A stretch of DNA of 64,000 nt from Chamaelirium japonicum (GCA_947650365.1 OX393555.1:11732340-11796339); one strand, 5' to 3'. Positions 11,824-24,373 are shown, counted from the first letter of the stretch. Notes: a model not told the origin generated them from the sequence alone. A program made the numbers and translations.

Positions 11824-12130
11824 CTAGGCTCGAGTACCGGAAAGTTGAAAGAGCACCGTGTCTTGTACATGTTCTAAACGTGCTCCTGGATCTTGTGGGG
11901 GTAGATCGGTTAGGACTGGGAGGGATGTTGCGGGCTGATTATAAAGCTGGGAGTACACATCCTCATGATGGCATGTCCCGATCTTGAAGCAACAGGAGCA
12001 CTTGACCCAATCATTCTCCCTTCCGACACTCAAAGCTAAATGTTACATCATGGATACCATCCAGATGAGCTGACCATAAAACCTCCTATTATTACAGAAT
12101 CCCTAGATGGCTGCACAAAGGTGATCGAAT
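11824..12130 (-). pseudogene. Partial U2AF35 duplicate (pseudogene)
   Basis: The minus strand aligns with the U2AF35 gene at 15884-16705. CCFKIGTCHHED matches the first zinc finger region ([14 protein letters not shown]), and a later piece matches the [10 protein letters not shown] segment with the part between shortened. There is no MAEHL start: the start codon position reads as a non-ATG triplet. Similarity continues upstream into the gene's 5' leader (TGGATACC, then TTATTACAGAA and CTCTAGA-like words), so the copy arose from genomic DNA, not from spliced mRNA. It lies about 3.8 kb from the parent on the same strand. Zinc-finger cysteines are partly lost and no RRM remains, so it is very unlikely to make protein. 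Confidence 0.8.
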
Positions 12131-12139
12131 TCTCCTTTT

Positions 12140-13160
12140 AAAAAATAACAAGGTTTGGAGGGGGAAAAGGAAAGAGACTAAGACAAAAGGGTAAACACAA
12201 GAATCTGACTTACTAAATTAAAATAACTAGATTTCGAATGCCAAAGAAGGGATAGGAGGTGAGGGCTTGGAAGCTAGATTGATTAATATAAATGGCTGGA
12301 AAACTTTGACCTTCAACCTCTCCTCAATAACCTTAATTTTTAAAAAGGTGTGCAAATGAAATAAAAAAATAAAAATGTTAGAAGTATATGAATCCTTCTT
12401 CGCCAAATGCCAATAATATCTAATAGGGGGGGGGAAGGGGTTAATCCCATGAGTACTAAAGCATATATATGGTCGAATGATAGCAAACAAAATATCCAAA
12501 ACTTCCATCTAAAATTTTGGACTAAATAGGTACTTAAACGTCTACAATATGGTTATGTTTTAAAGGCAAAAAATTCAAAATGTTCTCCACGAAACATTTC
12601 GTTTCGGGCGAAATTCAGAACCATGTTCCTATGAGCTCTACCTATTGTGGAGTTCGAAAATTTTCTATATCTTTTACCGGAACTTCCATAAATATTATTT
12701 TAGGTCATTATGTCTTCTTTCTTGCCCCTACAACACAAATATGCCCCCCACAATTATATATTGAACGCAGTGTTGTTAAAGGTACGCCTAGGCTCGGGAG
12801 CAGCCAGAGTCACCCCCTGCGCCTCAAACAAAGCAAGCTGGTGCGCTATAAGCTAGGCGCGTGTCTTATCACTGGGCACGTGTCTAGGCACGATGCCCCA
12901 AGTGCACCAAAAGCATGCCTTTTATAAACCAAGTACAATATTTATATTATTTCCCATCCTATGTTTAGTGTTATGTAAAACAGCTAAATAAGGCCTACTG
13001 ATTGATTTGACACATTGATTGAACATTGTTTATATTAAAACATTGTTTGCACGCAATATTTATTCACCCTACATTGTTGAAATATTGGTTGAAATCAAAA
13101 CTTTGAACCTTGCTAGGAAGTATTAATACTATCTAACCCAATTGCCTATTAAATTATGCT
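12140..13160. other. AT-rich spacer with a small GC-rich repeat
   Basis: At 12770-12905 the words ACGCCTAGGCTCGGG, TAGGCGCGTG and CTAGGCACGATGCC form a GC-rich island in AT-rich DNA, like the AAAGGCGCGCCTAGGCGC-type dispersed repeats of many plants. No gene is seen. Confidence 0.35.
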
Positions 13161-14740
13161 CTTTTAAACATGGATTGACATTGCGGCGGAAATACCGAAA
13201 TTTCGGTAAAATATTTCGGTTTTGGTGGTGACCGAAACAAAATGTAGTTGTTAAGCCCCTAATACCAGCATTTCGAGAAAATCTGGTGCATTTCGATGCA
13301 TTTCGGTGAATTACAATGAATTTTGGTACATTTCAAGATTGGACTTTTGGTCAACTCGAGGTTGGGGCAATACAATCATTTCGACCGAAACCAGCCCATG
13401 GACTTCACAGAACTGTGGATTGGTTTTCGAACCTTTCGAGAAACTGAAGGCCATCAAATTTGTCGGATTTCGATTGAAACCTCGCTGAAGTCACTAGATT
13501 TCGATCGAAAACTTCCCAAAGTCGTCAGAGCTTGCCGGAATCCGAGGCCGGACATCGCGGATGTTGCCGGAGTCCAACACCGACCTTACCGAATTCGCAG
13601 AAGATCGTAGCCGGATCTCGCCACGCGTAGGGCCGGAGTCACCATAGCTTGCTGGAATCATCGAAATCTGAGATCGAACCTCGCCAGAGTCATCAGACTT
13701 TGACGAAATTCGACGCCAACCTCATCGGATTGTACCAAAATCATCAAATTTCGCCGTTTCTCGCCGCCCGATTCGTTGGATATTGTCGTCATGTACAAAA
13801 ATTTATAAATTAATTTGTATTTATAAATTATAATAACTTATAAATTAATTTGTATTAATATTTTTAATTTTTTTTACAGATGCTCTCACAGCCTCTCATG
13901 TATAGAAAATAGGGGTCAAAAGACGTCGGTTGGCAGTACGGGTTTCCTTGGACGGAAAGAAGCAAAAGTCACAGTGTGAATATTGAGACAAACAGATCGG
14001 AAGTGGAGGTGTTACATGGTAAAAGTAACACCTCACTGATTGTATCCCCGATGTAGTAGAATACTTGAAGCCCCCGACTGAGGTCAAAATAAGCATGCAC
14101 ACTTTATTAAGGAGGGAGGAATACAAATGAGTTCAGATTCGGACCCCCAGGTCACCAAAGAAAGGACAGATCCAGTCTCCATCCACCAGGGGTAGTTCAG
14201 GACCAAATGATATCGAGTACCTTCTAGATATCGAGACAGAAGAGGAGAGGATTTAATATTGACAGACGGTCTTTGATTCGAGACGGACCCAGTGAGAGAG
14301 AGCTGAGAGAGATTAGATACCGGCGCAGTTTGTGGACCCAGTGGTAGTGGCAATAGACCTGGTCCGTTAGCCGGAGGTTATAGCGGTGCTGGTGTGTCAG
14401 GAGCTAATGATGACAAGTTCAAATGGACAAACGAAAAAGAGTTGACTTGGACGAGTGAGGATGATTAATATTTTCTTATTAGGACGTAAACAATGTAAAT
14501 TTATATAAATAAAGTTTTGCTATGTTATCTTCAAACAATTCAAGTAAATATGCATGCACAACAATACAAGACTTTAATTTAAAATTTCAAAAACAATCCA
14601 ACAAAATACCCATTTTTTGGCAATTTCAAAAAATTTCCACCATTTTGATCAAAATTTTAAAATTTCGGTTGAAATTTCAGTTTTGGACCAGACCGAAACC
14701 AGGCACGAAATCGAAATCACAAACCATGGTTTTAAACACT
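13161..14740 (+). mobile_element. Non-autonomous foldback DNA element with gene-like remnant
   Basis: The left end (TTTTAAACATGGATTG) and the right end (CAAACCATGGTTTTAAA) are imperfect inverted repeats. Both are followed inward by dense GAAATTTCGGT and ACCGAAAT words (13190-13520, 14640-14720). Between them, 14333-14467 on the + strand reads as a protein C-terminus: SGSGNRPGPLAGGYSGAG, then KFKWTNEKELTWTSEDD and a stop. A splice-like acceptor TTTTTTTACAG precedes 13880. The middle may be the remnant of a transposase or of a captured host gene. The superfamily is unclear because I see no clean target duplication. Confidence 0.5.
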
Positions 14741-14744
14741 TCCC

Positions 14745-15700
14745 TAGTAGAATAAAACAACTAAACTTACATTTAACAATGACTACAAATATGTTCTGGA
14801 AATTAGAATAAAAATGAGAAAGCAAAAAATACTTCCTCATATGTTTCATGCTCACCTTGTGTTTTTAACTCTTTTCATTGGTTAACATTTTCAACCATTC
14901 AACATAGCAGTCCTTATGGTCATCTTGTAAAATATTTCCTCTAGCCCCAAAAGTATGATTCACTCCTATAAGAGCATTGAAACACTAGTACACTTAGTTC
15001 ACCCTACTCTAATTTCATTAGATATCTTCATCTACTTTTCATTGTTTCATACCATGGATGTAATATAAAAAAAGATAATGTTGAATTATCCCTTGGACAT
15101 CAATTCTCTTGGGGCATCAATTTCATTTCTATTTCTATTTCTACTAATTGGAGTTCCATAGCTAAAAAAGTATCTTTAAGCTATAGTTCCATGAGAAAGT
15201 TTGTAAACACAAGTTACACAACATTAGCCTCCTTCGCAAAACCCTCTTTATGATCATGTGGCTTCATAAACCACATCACAATGCTAATCAACCATCTAAA
15301 ACATCATAGAGAATACTAAAATACCATGTAACTATTACCTCGGACTTAAAAATCCAATTAATTGAGCACTTCCTAGGACTAAACCTTGAATTACAAAAAC
15401 TACAATAAGACTACATAAAAATAAAAAGCACATAGTTCACGGACATCTTCATGACTGCATCAAATAACATCACCTAACTGTTGTTCCAACACCATATCCG
15501 TGTCAAGTTAACTATGAAAAAACCTTTTAAACTAGTCGTATTTCATGATGTAGGATCAAGAGCGGGTGAGGATGAAGAAGCATAAAGAATCATATGCATA
15601 GGAAGCATAAAGTAATGTAACAACTTAGGAAGATGCAAATACTCATTCACATAGTGCGAAGAGAACAAGTAGATTGTTTTTGAGGTTCAATGAGCACAAA
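14745..15700. other. AT-rich spacer downstream of U2AF35
   Basis: No frame of note and no repeat that I can name. It lies beyond the 3' end of the minus-strand U2AF35 gene. Confidence 0.3.
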
Positions 15701-15710
15701 CAAAATGTTC

Positions 15711-15817
15711 GGACCACAAATCACTACCACAGGATGAACAGAGAAAAATACCAAACAGGTTCAGACCACAAATCACTACCACATGATGAGCAGAGAAAAA
15801 TAGTAAATACCAAACAG
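15711..15817. repeat. Tandem duplication of about 53 bp in the U2AF35 3' flank
   Basis: The phrase ACCACAAATCACTACCACA followed by a GATGA-CAGAGAAAAATA segment and ACCAAACAG occurs twice in direct order, at about 15711-15757 and 15764-15817. The second copy has a few extra bases. It lies 70-170 bp past the U2AF35 stop, probably in the 3' UTR. Confidence 0.8.
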
Positions 15818-15883
15818 TGCACCTTGCGTAGGCCATCTATGAATATAACAGTAAGCAATAGATCATCAGAAATCCAACCTGAT

Positions 15884-16705
15884 TCATCCATGCCTCCCCT
15901 CTCTTTCCCTATTCCACTGCTCAATTTTAGCCCTCCGCTCCTCGCTCCCTTCCCTCACCGGGCTCCTTGCCCGCCTCGGGCTCGCATGACGCCTCCTCCC
16001 TCCATCGCTTTCGTACCTCCCATGCCTGTCATCACTCCTCCGGCCACTCCTGTGATGGTCTCCGTGATCACGGTAATCCCTCCGGTGATGGGGGGACGGG
16101 CTCGTGCTCCGACTGCGGCTGCGGCTCCCCTGAGACCTCCGGTGCCAGCCATACAGCTTCCTCCTCAGATCCCTCCCGATCTGCTTCACATGCATGAAAT
16201 TGCAGTACCCACCGCGGTTGCAGCTGTTCTCCTCGAACTGCCGGCAGGTGGCCTCCCGGAAGTCTGTGACCGGGGAGAAGTCGACAATGATCGGGTGGCC
16301 GGAGTAGAACCGGCCCTGCAGGGCCCTGAGGGCCGCGGCGGCCTGCTCCTCCTCTTTAAACTGGACGTAGACGTTCCCGATCATATGGTCAGCGAGGTTG
16401 TCGCAGATGTTGAGGCTCTCGATCTCGCCGAACTTGCTGAGCTCCTCAAATATGTCCTCGTAGAAGTCCTCAAAGTGCTCCTGGATCTTGCGGGGGTCGA
16501 TCGGCTGTCCCTGGGCGTCGACCCCGGGGGTGATCATGTCGGGGCGGTGGTACATGTTGGAGAGGAGCAGGGTGGGGGAGATCGAGGGGCGGTTGTGGAT
16601 GCGGGAGCACCGGTCACCGTGCCGACAAGCCCCGATCTTGAAGTAGAACGGGCAGTTCACCCGGTCCTTCTCCGTGCCGAAGATCGACGCCAAATGCTCC
16701 GCCAT
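15884..16705 (-). CDS. U2AF35: U2AF small subunit (U2AF35), 3' splice-site recognition factor
   Basis: The smaller subunit of the U2AF dimer, which binds the AG at the 3' end of introns in the nucleus. The 273-residue product has family order: a CCCH zinc finger (C18, C27, C33, H37), the [15 protein letters not shown] linker, a U2AF-homology RRM (about 45-145), a second CCCH finger (C154, C162, C168, H172) and an Arg/Ser-rich tail with RSRSRS-type runs from about 195. [20 protein letters not shown] is the conserved plant start, so the ATG at 16705 is preferred over one four codons upstream. The coding region has no intron. A donor-like CCTAG/GTAAAG at 16977/16976 in the leader suggests a 5' UTR intron; its acceptor is unclear. 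A degraded partial copy lies at 11824-12130. All key residues are present. Confidence 0.95.
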   Translation of the reverse strand: MAEHLASIFGTEKDRVNCPFYFKIGACRHGDRCSRIHNRPSISPTLLLSNMYHRPDMITPGVDAQGQPIDPRKIQEHFEDFYEDIFEELSKFGEIESLNICDNLADHMIGNVYVQFKEEEQAAAALRALQGRFYSGHPIIVDFSPVTDFREATCRQFEENSCNRGGYCNFMHVKQIGRDLRRKLYGWHRRSQGSRSRSRSTSPSPHHRRDYRDHGDHHRSGRRSDDRHGRYESDGGRRRHASPRRARSPVREGSEERRAKIEQWNREREGRHG

Positions 16706-17000
16706 GGATACCGTCAATTAAGATGATCACCCCTCTTTTTATTACAGAAACTCTAGATTAGATGATCGTACCAAATATGTAAAAAAAAAAATTCGAATTT
16801 GAATCGATCAAGCTCAACGGAAATGGGAAAACCCTAATCTTCAGCTCTCATCAAAAACCCTAAATATCAACAAGAGACGACATGAAAAAGAATCAGAAGA
16901 TCAAAAAGCTTCGATCAACGAAATTCAACAAAAAAAATTGGAAATTTGAAAGAAAAGATTGAATGCCAACCTTTACCTAGGGTTTCGAAATTGGGAATTT
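16706..17000 (-). promoter_or_regulatory. U2AF35 leader with telo-box motifs and probable 5' UTR intron
   Basis: On the minus strand the leader has AAACCCTAG directly before a GTAAAG donor (exon end 16977). In the opposite orientation AAACCCTAA-type words occur at 16832-16839 and 16855-16863. A leader intron with such motifs is common in plant housekeeping genes. The acceptor and the transcription start are not settled. Confidence 0.45.
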
Positions 17001-17439
17001 CAGTGGGATCCCGAACCTCGGCGGGAGCTGTGAAAAAGGATCGCGGAGACTCCGAATGGGACTCTTGGCGACATTGATTGGACGGCTCGTTTTGTGGTGC
17101 GGTATATCAGATGACTTTTCAGCCGTTCATTGTTTGTGATTTTGATTCGGGGTGCTTCCGAATGGACCGACCTGAACCGTTGGGAGCTGAACCAGAACCG
17201 AAACATACAACGTTTCGAATAGGAACAAAATGGGTGTGTTACTATTTGCACCCACAAAATTACTAACACCACCCATATCATGCACATATCTAAGCTAGTG
17301 GTGGGACTTGGGTGGTTCTGACCTGAACCCGACCTGCCCAACCCGAACAATGGACAAACTTGGCTAAAGCTAGTTAAAAACTTGGACGGATTTAGACAAA
17401 AAAAAAAATCAATCCGATTTCAATTTGGACCGATTTGGG

Positions 17440-18362
17440 CACCGATCTTCCCAACCCAAGGAAGTGACACACCCGAGAAGAGGAGAAGGGGGGGATTCAG
17501 AGTCCACCAGATTCATCAAGTAGTAAGATCCGGATCTTCCACCTGTTCCCACTAAAGAAAAGAACTTTGAATCGCATCGACCTTCTTGATGACCCAAGCG
17601 GGGAAGTAGAAGAGTGCCATCTCGGTAGACGAGATGGCCGAGAGCACATAGTTGACTAGGGTTAGCCTTCCTCCGATGGAGAGATTCCTACCTTCCCACC
17701 CTGCTAATCTTTCCTCCATCTTCTCGAGCATTTTAAGCCAATACCCCTTCACAAATCGCCTATCGTCGATAGGAAGACCAAGATACTTCAAGGGAAAGAC
17801 GTCCAGATTATAATTGTGCATGCTCGCCAAGAGGGATCTTTTGCTCGGGTCCTGCTCCAGATAATATAAATACAACTTTGAGAAGTTAATCTTCAACTAT
17901 GTCACAAGCTCTAGAGTGTAGAAGACAATCTTTACACTGCCACATGTATCTTACTATCCCCGTAATAGAGCAAGGTGTCATTCACAAAGTGGAGGTTATC
18001 CACCTCTCAATGCAAGTCTCCTATGCCGATTATGAAGATTTTCGAAATAGCTAGTTGGTTGAAAGTATGGAACACATCAACGGCGAGAATGAACAGGAAC
18101 GAAGAAAGGGCCAACCCTGCTTAATACCTCTCCTAGGCTTAAAGTAGCTATTGATGACTCCGTTGATTGAGCAAGCGAGATGCAAGGACAAAAAGCACTC
18201 GAATTCCAAATCTCATCGATCCAAATATCATATAACGCCTTTAGGACTCCCTGGATAAATCCCACTGAATCCTATTGAACGTCTTCTTAAAATCCAGATT
18301 GAGAAGGACCCCTCTTGCTTAGTCTCTGTGAGGTGGTAGACAACCTCATGCCGGTCAGGTCG
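17440..18362 (-). pseudogene. L1-type LINE reverse transcriptase, 3' half (split by the LARD)
   Basis: Minus-strand frames show LLNLDFKKTFNRIQWD (RT palm, first Asp region), then LHFVNDTLLYYGD in the place of the FADD box. Farther on come VFPLKYLGLPI, LAGWEGRNLSIGGRLTLVN and YVLSAI, the thumb region of plant LINE ORF2. The catalytic Asp pair reads VND, several frames are shifted and in-frame stops are present, so it is dead. The sequence breaks off at 18362 exactly at the LARD target site and resumes at 29836. The 3' end of the LINE is not clear near 17440. Confidence 0.85.
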
Positions 18363-21300
18363 TGTCACGCCCCAGAAATCTGAAACCGATCCCTATGGTG
18401 TGAAATGAGAAAAACCAAGGGATTTAGGGTTTGGTCGACTAACCATGCCAATTAGGGTTTCTCACAGGACTGCGACTCTCTCATAAATGAAGGAGGAGGA
18501 GGGAGAAACAATGGGTATTTTAAAACTTGATTTTTATGAAAACATTTTTATTTTAAAAGAGAGATAAAATTTTTGTCAACAGAGAGATGATCACACTCGA
18601 CCTTCAACCGGGTTATCCTCTCAGCATGTGCGGCCAGCCGGTGCCCCACATGTTGACAGAAGTCCCTCTTAAGGGAGCACGAGGCTCAAGCCTCTAACGG
18701 CGAGCCAAGTATCTCACCCGCTTCCTAACACTCGGTGCATCGGTTTGGAGGTCCTATCTACTGGGCTTGTCAAATTAGGTCAATTATTCTTCTTATATTT
18801 TTATTGTGATCTAATCTAGGCTTGGAGCATTGAGGAGAGGCATACCCAAAAGATTCAGCTGGATCATCACCACTAACAATCATATAATACTAAACTAGAC
18901 TAACAAACTTATAAACTCTTATTCCAAATCAGGTCAATCACATCGAATGAAAAAGTACTACTACAAACATTGACCTACTAGAAAGAAAGACAAGCGAAGA
19001 CTCCAACTCCGCCTTTGGACTACCACCGCTACTCCGGCCCTAAGCCTCTAACCTGCATAAGAGTCTACTCGTGGGAAAGAGTAGCCCCCAATGGGAAATT
19101 GGGAGATTAGCCAATTTAATGGCTAGTGACATCCTAATAGTCTTTAATAATATGAGACGACATATTGAATTAAATTACATTAACAGTTTAAGTGTTTATG
19201 AAGTTTACAGAAGATTAACCTAAGCCTACCAGTAGTCTATGTTCACATGCAATTCCTACTGTCACTAGGTTATCTACCATACAGTCCGTTAGATATTCTA
19301 CAGTGCTTAATTATAAATTACAATATAAATCATATATCATAAAGTGAACCTCGGGTATTTTGTTCATCCTGCCCCCGGTCGGGCATTACTATAGGGACTT
19401 TTATTTCGATGTAGAGGGTCAACTCTCTCGCCGTGCATCCACCATGCACAAATCATCCAGATAATTATAAGATATTTTCCATCTTTCACGGTGGAGCTCT
19501 ACCGCCCCACTTGCGTTACTTTGGGGGCTTCAAACACCCCGGGACAGAGTTGCTAGGCCAATCCCTACTAAAGGGCTACTCCTATTGGCTTTACCACAAC
19601 CCTTGCCCGTGACCCCCTAGCCTACTGGTCTTCGGCTGTGCGTGCAGGGTGGTTCACGTCCCTTACGCGCACGAGGTCCAATCTTTCCACATGATAGATT
19701 ATTATAATAATAAAATAGCTTTGACGTTTTATCCCGGGATTCGCATCGCACTGACAACCCATGCATCACAGTTACTCTCGCCCGTATTCCCGTGTGCCCG
19801 GGTCTCCACACTCCCCTCAGGAGGGTGGGACCCGATAATTATTATTTAATTATTAATTAACAAAACTTAAAGGAATTTCTACTTACGGTGTCCAAGCAAT
19901 CAGCATAAAGGTTTATTATTTAATTACTAATATTTTTAAGCATGCGTCGCCGGACTCGCGACGCCGCATGCAAGGCGGGGTCCACTCGACCACATGCGGC
20001 GATGTCCGGCGGGACCCGCATGCAGCGTTATGGATACCTACCTTTAGTCATTCTCATTTCCCACTATTAAAGACCACGCAAAGTAGTAGATGTCACCTGG
20101 TTGTCGAACACGGGCTTCTGCAAGGTGACCTCCGCTCCGTCTCCGACTGGGTCAACACCGCCGCGAACTGCCAAGCACACAGTGGGCCTATGGTCAATGT
20201 TTGTTACCGAGTAATATAGGTTTAGGGCCGAATTGGCCGAGTCGAGAATTTACGCGTCATCGGACGCTGGTCTACGGGCTCACAAAACGATGCCCCAATG
20301 GTACAGTCTCGGTTAGTCGGTATTTCCAATGCTAAGGGTCGTACTACGGTTTAACTACACTAATCCGACTAGACGGTCACATCCACGTCGGTGCTGCTAT
20401 TAGTGTGCCCTTTGCTCCAATGAGCCTTTGGCCTTGCTACCAAGGTGTGTACCACTCCGGTTAGGTCTAGGCACGATCGGAGATCCGATTCGTTATCCAC
20501 CCAAGACGGCCTCGTGCTCCGTTTCGAGTGCGACGGTCAACAAGGAGAAGGGGAGGGATATATTTGTTAACTCGAAGGGTCCCCACGGGGCCGACGGCTG
20601 CGATTTATACATCGCATTACTATCTTGGCAAAGGCATAATACGGCCATTGGTTGGGTTTCGGCTTGGCGAATCCGCCGTCAGGGCCAACTGCCAGCAACA
20701 ATACCACAAAAAAAAAAAGTATAGCAATTCTACCCAAGGTTTCGGCTTCGGGTGCTCGGCCAATACCGGCAGGTCAGGGGTCATACTAGGCCAAGGTCAA
20801 CTAGGTTTGTTTGGCCATCGAGCACAAGGCATTCAAACACCGCAGTGAAGGGAGGGACGGTGTCGGTGGTTGATGATCGGTTCGATGGCCACTCAGGATG
20901 GTCGAGTGGTCAGATGGGGGTTTGGCTTGGCTTGGCTTGGTCGGGCCTTGCCGACTGCACAACCACCAGCCCATTGGCCGGTGGCCATGGCCGCGTCGAA
21001 GGCAAACTGACAGGAGGGGGTCGGCTGGTATCCACAGAACGAAAGAGGAATGAGGGGGGTCGCTGACCTGATCGGGGTCCACGGGTCTAACCATGGGCTC
21101 CTCCCCTCCAAGCTCCGGCCGGTCGGCCTTCTCCGGTGCCGGCGCGGCTCTCCTCCGGTCGCGCGTGCAACACACCACAAAGAGGGGGAGAGAGGGGCAG
21201 ATCTGGATGGGGAAGAGGGGGAGGTTGGAGGGGCTTAAGGGGGTCGGGTCCAGGTTTTAAAAAGGGGAAAGGGGGCGGCGGCCGGCGGGATTCAGGGCGG

Positions 21301-21723
21301 CGGCCGGCTGCTCGGCGGGAATCCGGGCCGGATTCCACGCCTTGGGATGAGAGGGCGGCTAGAGGTCGACGGGATTCGCGGGCATCGGGCGGCGACCTTG
21401 GGGCCGGATCGGATCGGGTTGGGTGGGGTGATGGAGAAATAGATCCGAGAGAGGGGAGGTGAGATGGGGTGAAGGGGAGGAGAGAGAGAGAGAGGTTGAT
21501 CGGTTGGGAGAGAGGGAGAGAAAGAGAGAGAGAGAGAGACCTGGGTTTGGGGGTCGGGTCGGGCATGGGTTTGGGGTTAGGAGATGGGTTTGGGGTTTTG
21601 AGAGAGAAAGAGAGAGAGAGAGTGGGGGGTAGTGGGTTTAGGATCGGGTTCGGGTTGGGGTTTGGGGGTTTAAGAGAGAGAGAGAGAGTTGGCTGTTGGT
21701 TGGGGTTAGGGGATGGGTTTGGG

Positions 21724-21763
<40 letters not shown>

Positions 21764-21876
21764 GGGTAGTGGGTTTAGGATCGGGTTCGGGTTGGGTTTG
21801 GGGTTTTAAGAGAGAGAGAGAGAGTTGGCTGTTGGTTGGGGTTAGGGGATGGGTTTGGGTTTGAGAGAGAGAGAGT

Positions 21877-21914
<38 letters not shown>

Positions 21915-22381
21915 GGTGGGTTTAGGATCAGGTTGGGTTTGTGTTTAAAATTTTTTATTTTATTTTATTTTTTTGATTTGTTTTCTCCTTTTTTATTTAT
22001 TTATTTATTTTTTTTTTTTAAGAGCTGGTCCTGACTCACACCGAGCCTGACTCGCCCTCGACTCGGGTCGCGCCGAGATGAGCCGGTGCGCGAACCTCGA
22101 CGGTTCCAACAGATTAGCCACAGTACCTATTTATTTATAAAAATTATTTTACTAAAAACAAAATAATAATAATAATAATAACATTTGAGCCAAGCCTCGA
22201 TACACGTGCTTATCAGTTTGTGCGACTATGCCTCAGTTGCAGCCCTACGACTCGTACTCGGGACCCACTATCGGGCCCCGTCCAAGCACAACCAATCGCA
22301 TCACGCTAAGTATATTAAAATAATATTATAAAAAAAACTGGGTTGCTCTGGCGAAATCACTCTGGAATGCCGATCATTACA
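18363..22381 (-). repeat. LARD 3' LTR (left copy)
   Basis: It begins TGTCACGCCCCAG and ends GATCATTACA on the + strand, and matches 25785-29835 throughout. As the element reads on the minus strand, this is the 3' LTR. It holds GA-rich minisatellite units and a long G run near its right end. The open frames across it are repeat artefacts. Confidence 0.93.
21481..21913. repeat. GA minisatellite and 37-base G run in the LARD 3' LTR
   Basis: Units built from GGGTTTGGGGTTTTGAGAGA and GGTAGTGGGTTTAGGATCGG recur four to five times, ending in an unbroken run of 37 G at 21877-21913. The matching part of the other LTR (28908-29360) has a G tract broken by C. The exact run length may be affected by sequencing. 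Confidence 0.85.
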
Positions 22382-22394
22382 TCCTACCCACCTT
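22382..22394 (-). other. LARD polypurine tract
   Basis: Read on the minus strand, AAGGTGGGTAGGA lies directly against the TGTAATG start of the 3' LTR. This is where second-strand synthesis is primed in LTR elements. Confidence 0.75.
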
Positions 22395-23837
22395 AATAGA
22401 ATTTTTGTCCCGAAAATTTTATTACTAAACTGATGATACAATCCCACCAACATATACTACCAAAGTAACGAAGACGAATTCACCACTGACACTATATTCT
22501 TTCCAATACTGCCAACGAGAATGCTAAATCGTTATACCTATCATTCCAAAAAGAAAAACTTTGATAATTACGAGACTATTAGCCGAACTTATTCAATCGA
22601 GTCACATAATTATTATGATGAGATTTGAACATTAGGTTCTCGTGGAGCTCACACAAGACATAATATTCAATTGTGATCCTAACTACTATGGACTAATAAA
22701 ATTTTCGTGACTTCTGATTATTCCCTTTTCTGGATAAGGAGCGTCCCCCTTATTCAAAAGTGAGATAGCAATCCGATTCACGAAACAAGATCACGAGACA
22801 TTAACAGCTAACAATACTAATAATGGAAACGTATTTACTACAAATAAACATATACCTATACACCTATAGAATTGAATTGAAGACAACTAGATGACTCGAA
22901 CTAGTACAACTAGACTTAAATCCTATAAGATTCCTCTCCGGAGCAAACACGTCTATACCTATACCACCACTACTAGCCCATTAACTTACGAAGAAAACAC
23001 AACTAAGATACAAATTGGACATCTCGATTTACATACTGACTAACCGATACGATGTTGAATCCAAGATAACAGAATTACGCCACATACTAACAAGAGTAAG
23101 GGGAAAATAACGATGAATTGAAAATATTGATACTCGTTGAAACAAATCAACACCAGTATACCCAACTATGCTATTGGGGTACGACTTGGAAACCTTCTAA
23201 AGGGTACACTATGGTACCCGAACCTGGTAAGGAGGAAACTCACTACCTGAGTAAAGAACAGAAAGAAGCCGAAAACTAAGATACGACATAACACACACTA
23301 TACAACTAGGTGACTAGTCCCAAACTAAAGCAACTCTGATTAAATTGAAGAAATCGCATACTAGAAGCCTAATGGCCAACTATTGCAAAGTATTAAATTC
23401 TTACCCTAAATGAAACGAGTTAGTTTGACAGAGATCTGAGAAATATGAAAAGAGTGAGAATAAGAGGACCGAGATCATTGGAAACAACTCGAAGCAAATC
23501 CAGACAAAACTAGCTAGACCCAAGTAAGACGACTTAGCGCGACAAGGACCACGGAGAAACTAACATAATTCCGAACCACTAAGTACCAATGAAAATTTGG
23601 TCAGGAGAACTACGGCGATAAAAGTTATTAGATCCGGTAAGCAACTAAAACAAACCAGGGTGAAACAACTAAACAATGAATATTCTTCCTAACCGATAAA
23701 GTATTTTCAAATTCCATATATATAGAAAATATCCTTGACATATGCACTAATCATTTATCCAGTAGTCAAATATCTCAGTTCCAACTTGACATCACTGCCA
23801 TCTGGCCAGTGCAAGTTTTGCCGCGAGTTCCAACAGG

Positions 23838-24373
23838 AACTGCGTAACTAGCTGCCAAAGTTCCGATTGGGAGCAGTGCAAGCTCTGCCAGCTGCCAAAG
23901 TTTTCGAAAAAACAGTGCACGCTCTGCCGCAAGTTCCAACATGAACTGTGTAACTAGCTACCAAAGTTTCGATTGGGAACAGTGCAAGCTCTGCCAGCTG
24001 CCAAAGTTTTCGAAGAAACAGTGCACGCTCTGCCGCAAGTTCCAACATGAACTGCGTAACTAGCTGCCAAAGTTCCGATTGGGAACAGTGCAAGCTCTGC
24101 CAGCTGCCAAAGTTTCCGAAGAAACAGTGCACGCTCTGCCGCAAGTTCCAACAGGAACTGCGTAACTAGCTGCCAAAGTTCCAATTGGGAACAGTGCAAG
24201 CTCTGCCAGCTGCCAAAGTTTTCGAAGAAACAGTACACGCTCTGCCGCAAGTTCCAACAGGAACTGCGTAACCAGTTACCAAAGTTTCGATTGGGAACAG
24301 TGCAAGCTCTGCCAGCTGCCAAAGTTTTCGAAGAAACAGTGCAAGCTCTGTCGCAAGTTCCAACAGGAACTGC
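23838..24373 (-). repeat. 106-bp tandem repeat array in the LARD internal domain
   Basis: The word AACTGCGTAACTAG or a close variant starts at 23838, 23944, 24050, 24156, 24262 and 24368, exactly 106 bp apart each time. Each unit has two related halves starting GCCAAAGTT: one with CGATTGGGAACAGTGCAAG, one with TTCGAAGAAACAGTGCACG. As 106 is not a multiple of 3, one long minus-strand frame reads successive units in all three frames. Confidence 0.95.

Noticed and set aside
15674-16726. A 350-codon plus-strand open frame
   Set aside because: It is the antisense shadow of U2AF35, whose minus-strand product is fully conserved. GC-rich RS-domain codons keep the opposite strand open.
20801-21566. 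Several Pro/Ser/Arg-rich frames of 95-159 codons, repeated near 28225-28997
   Set aside because: They lie in both LARD LTRs, are low-complexity and use GA minisatellites. They match no protein family and end at different points in the two LTRs.
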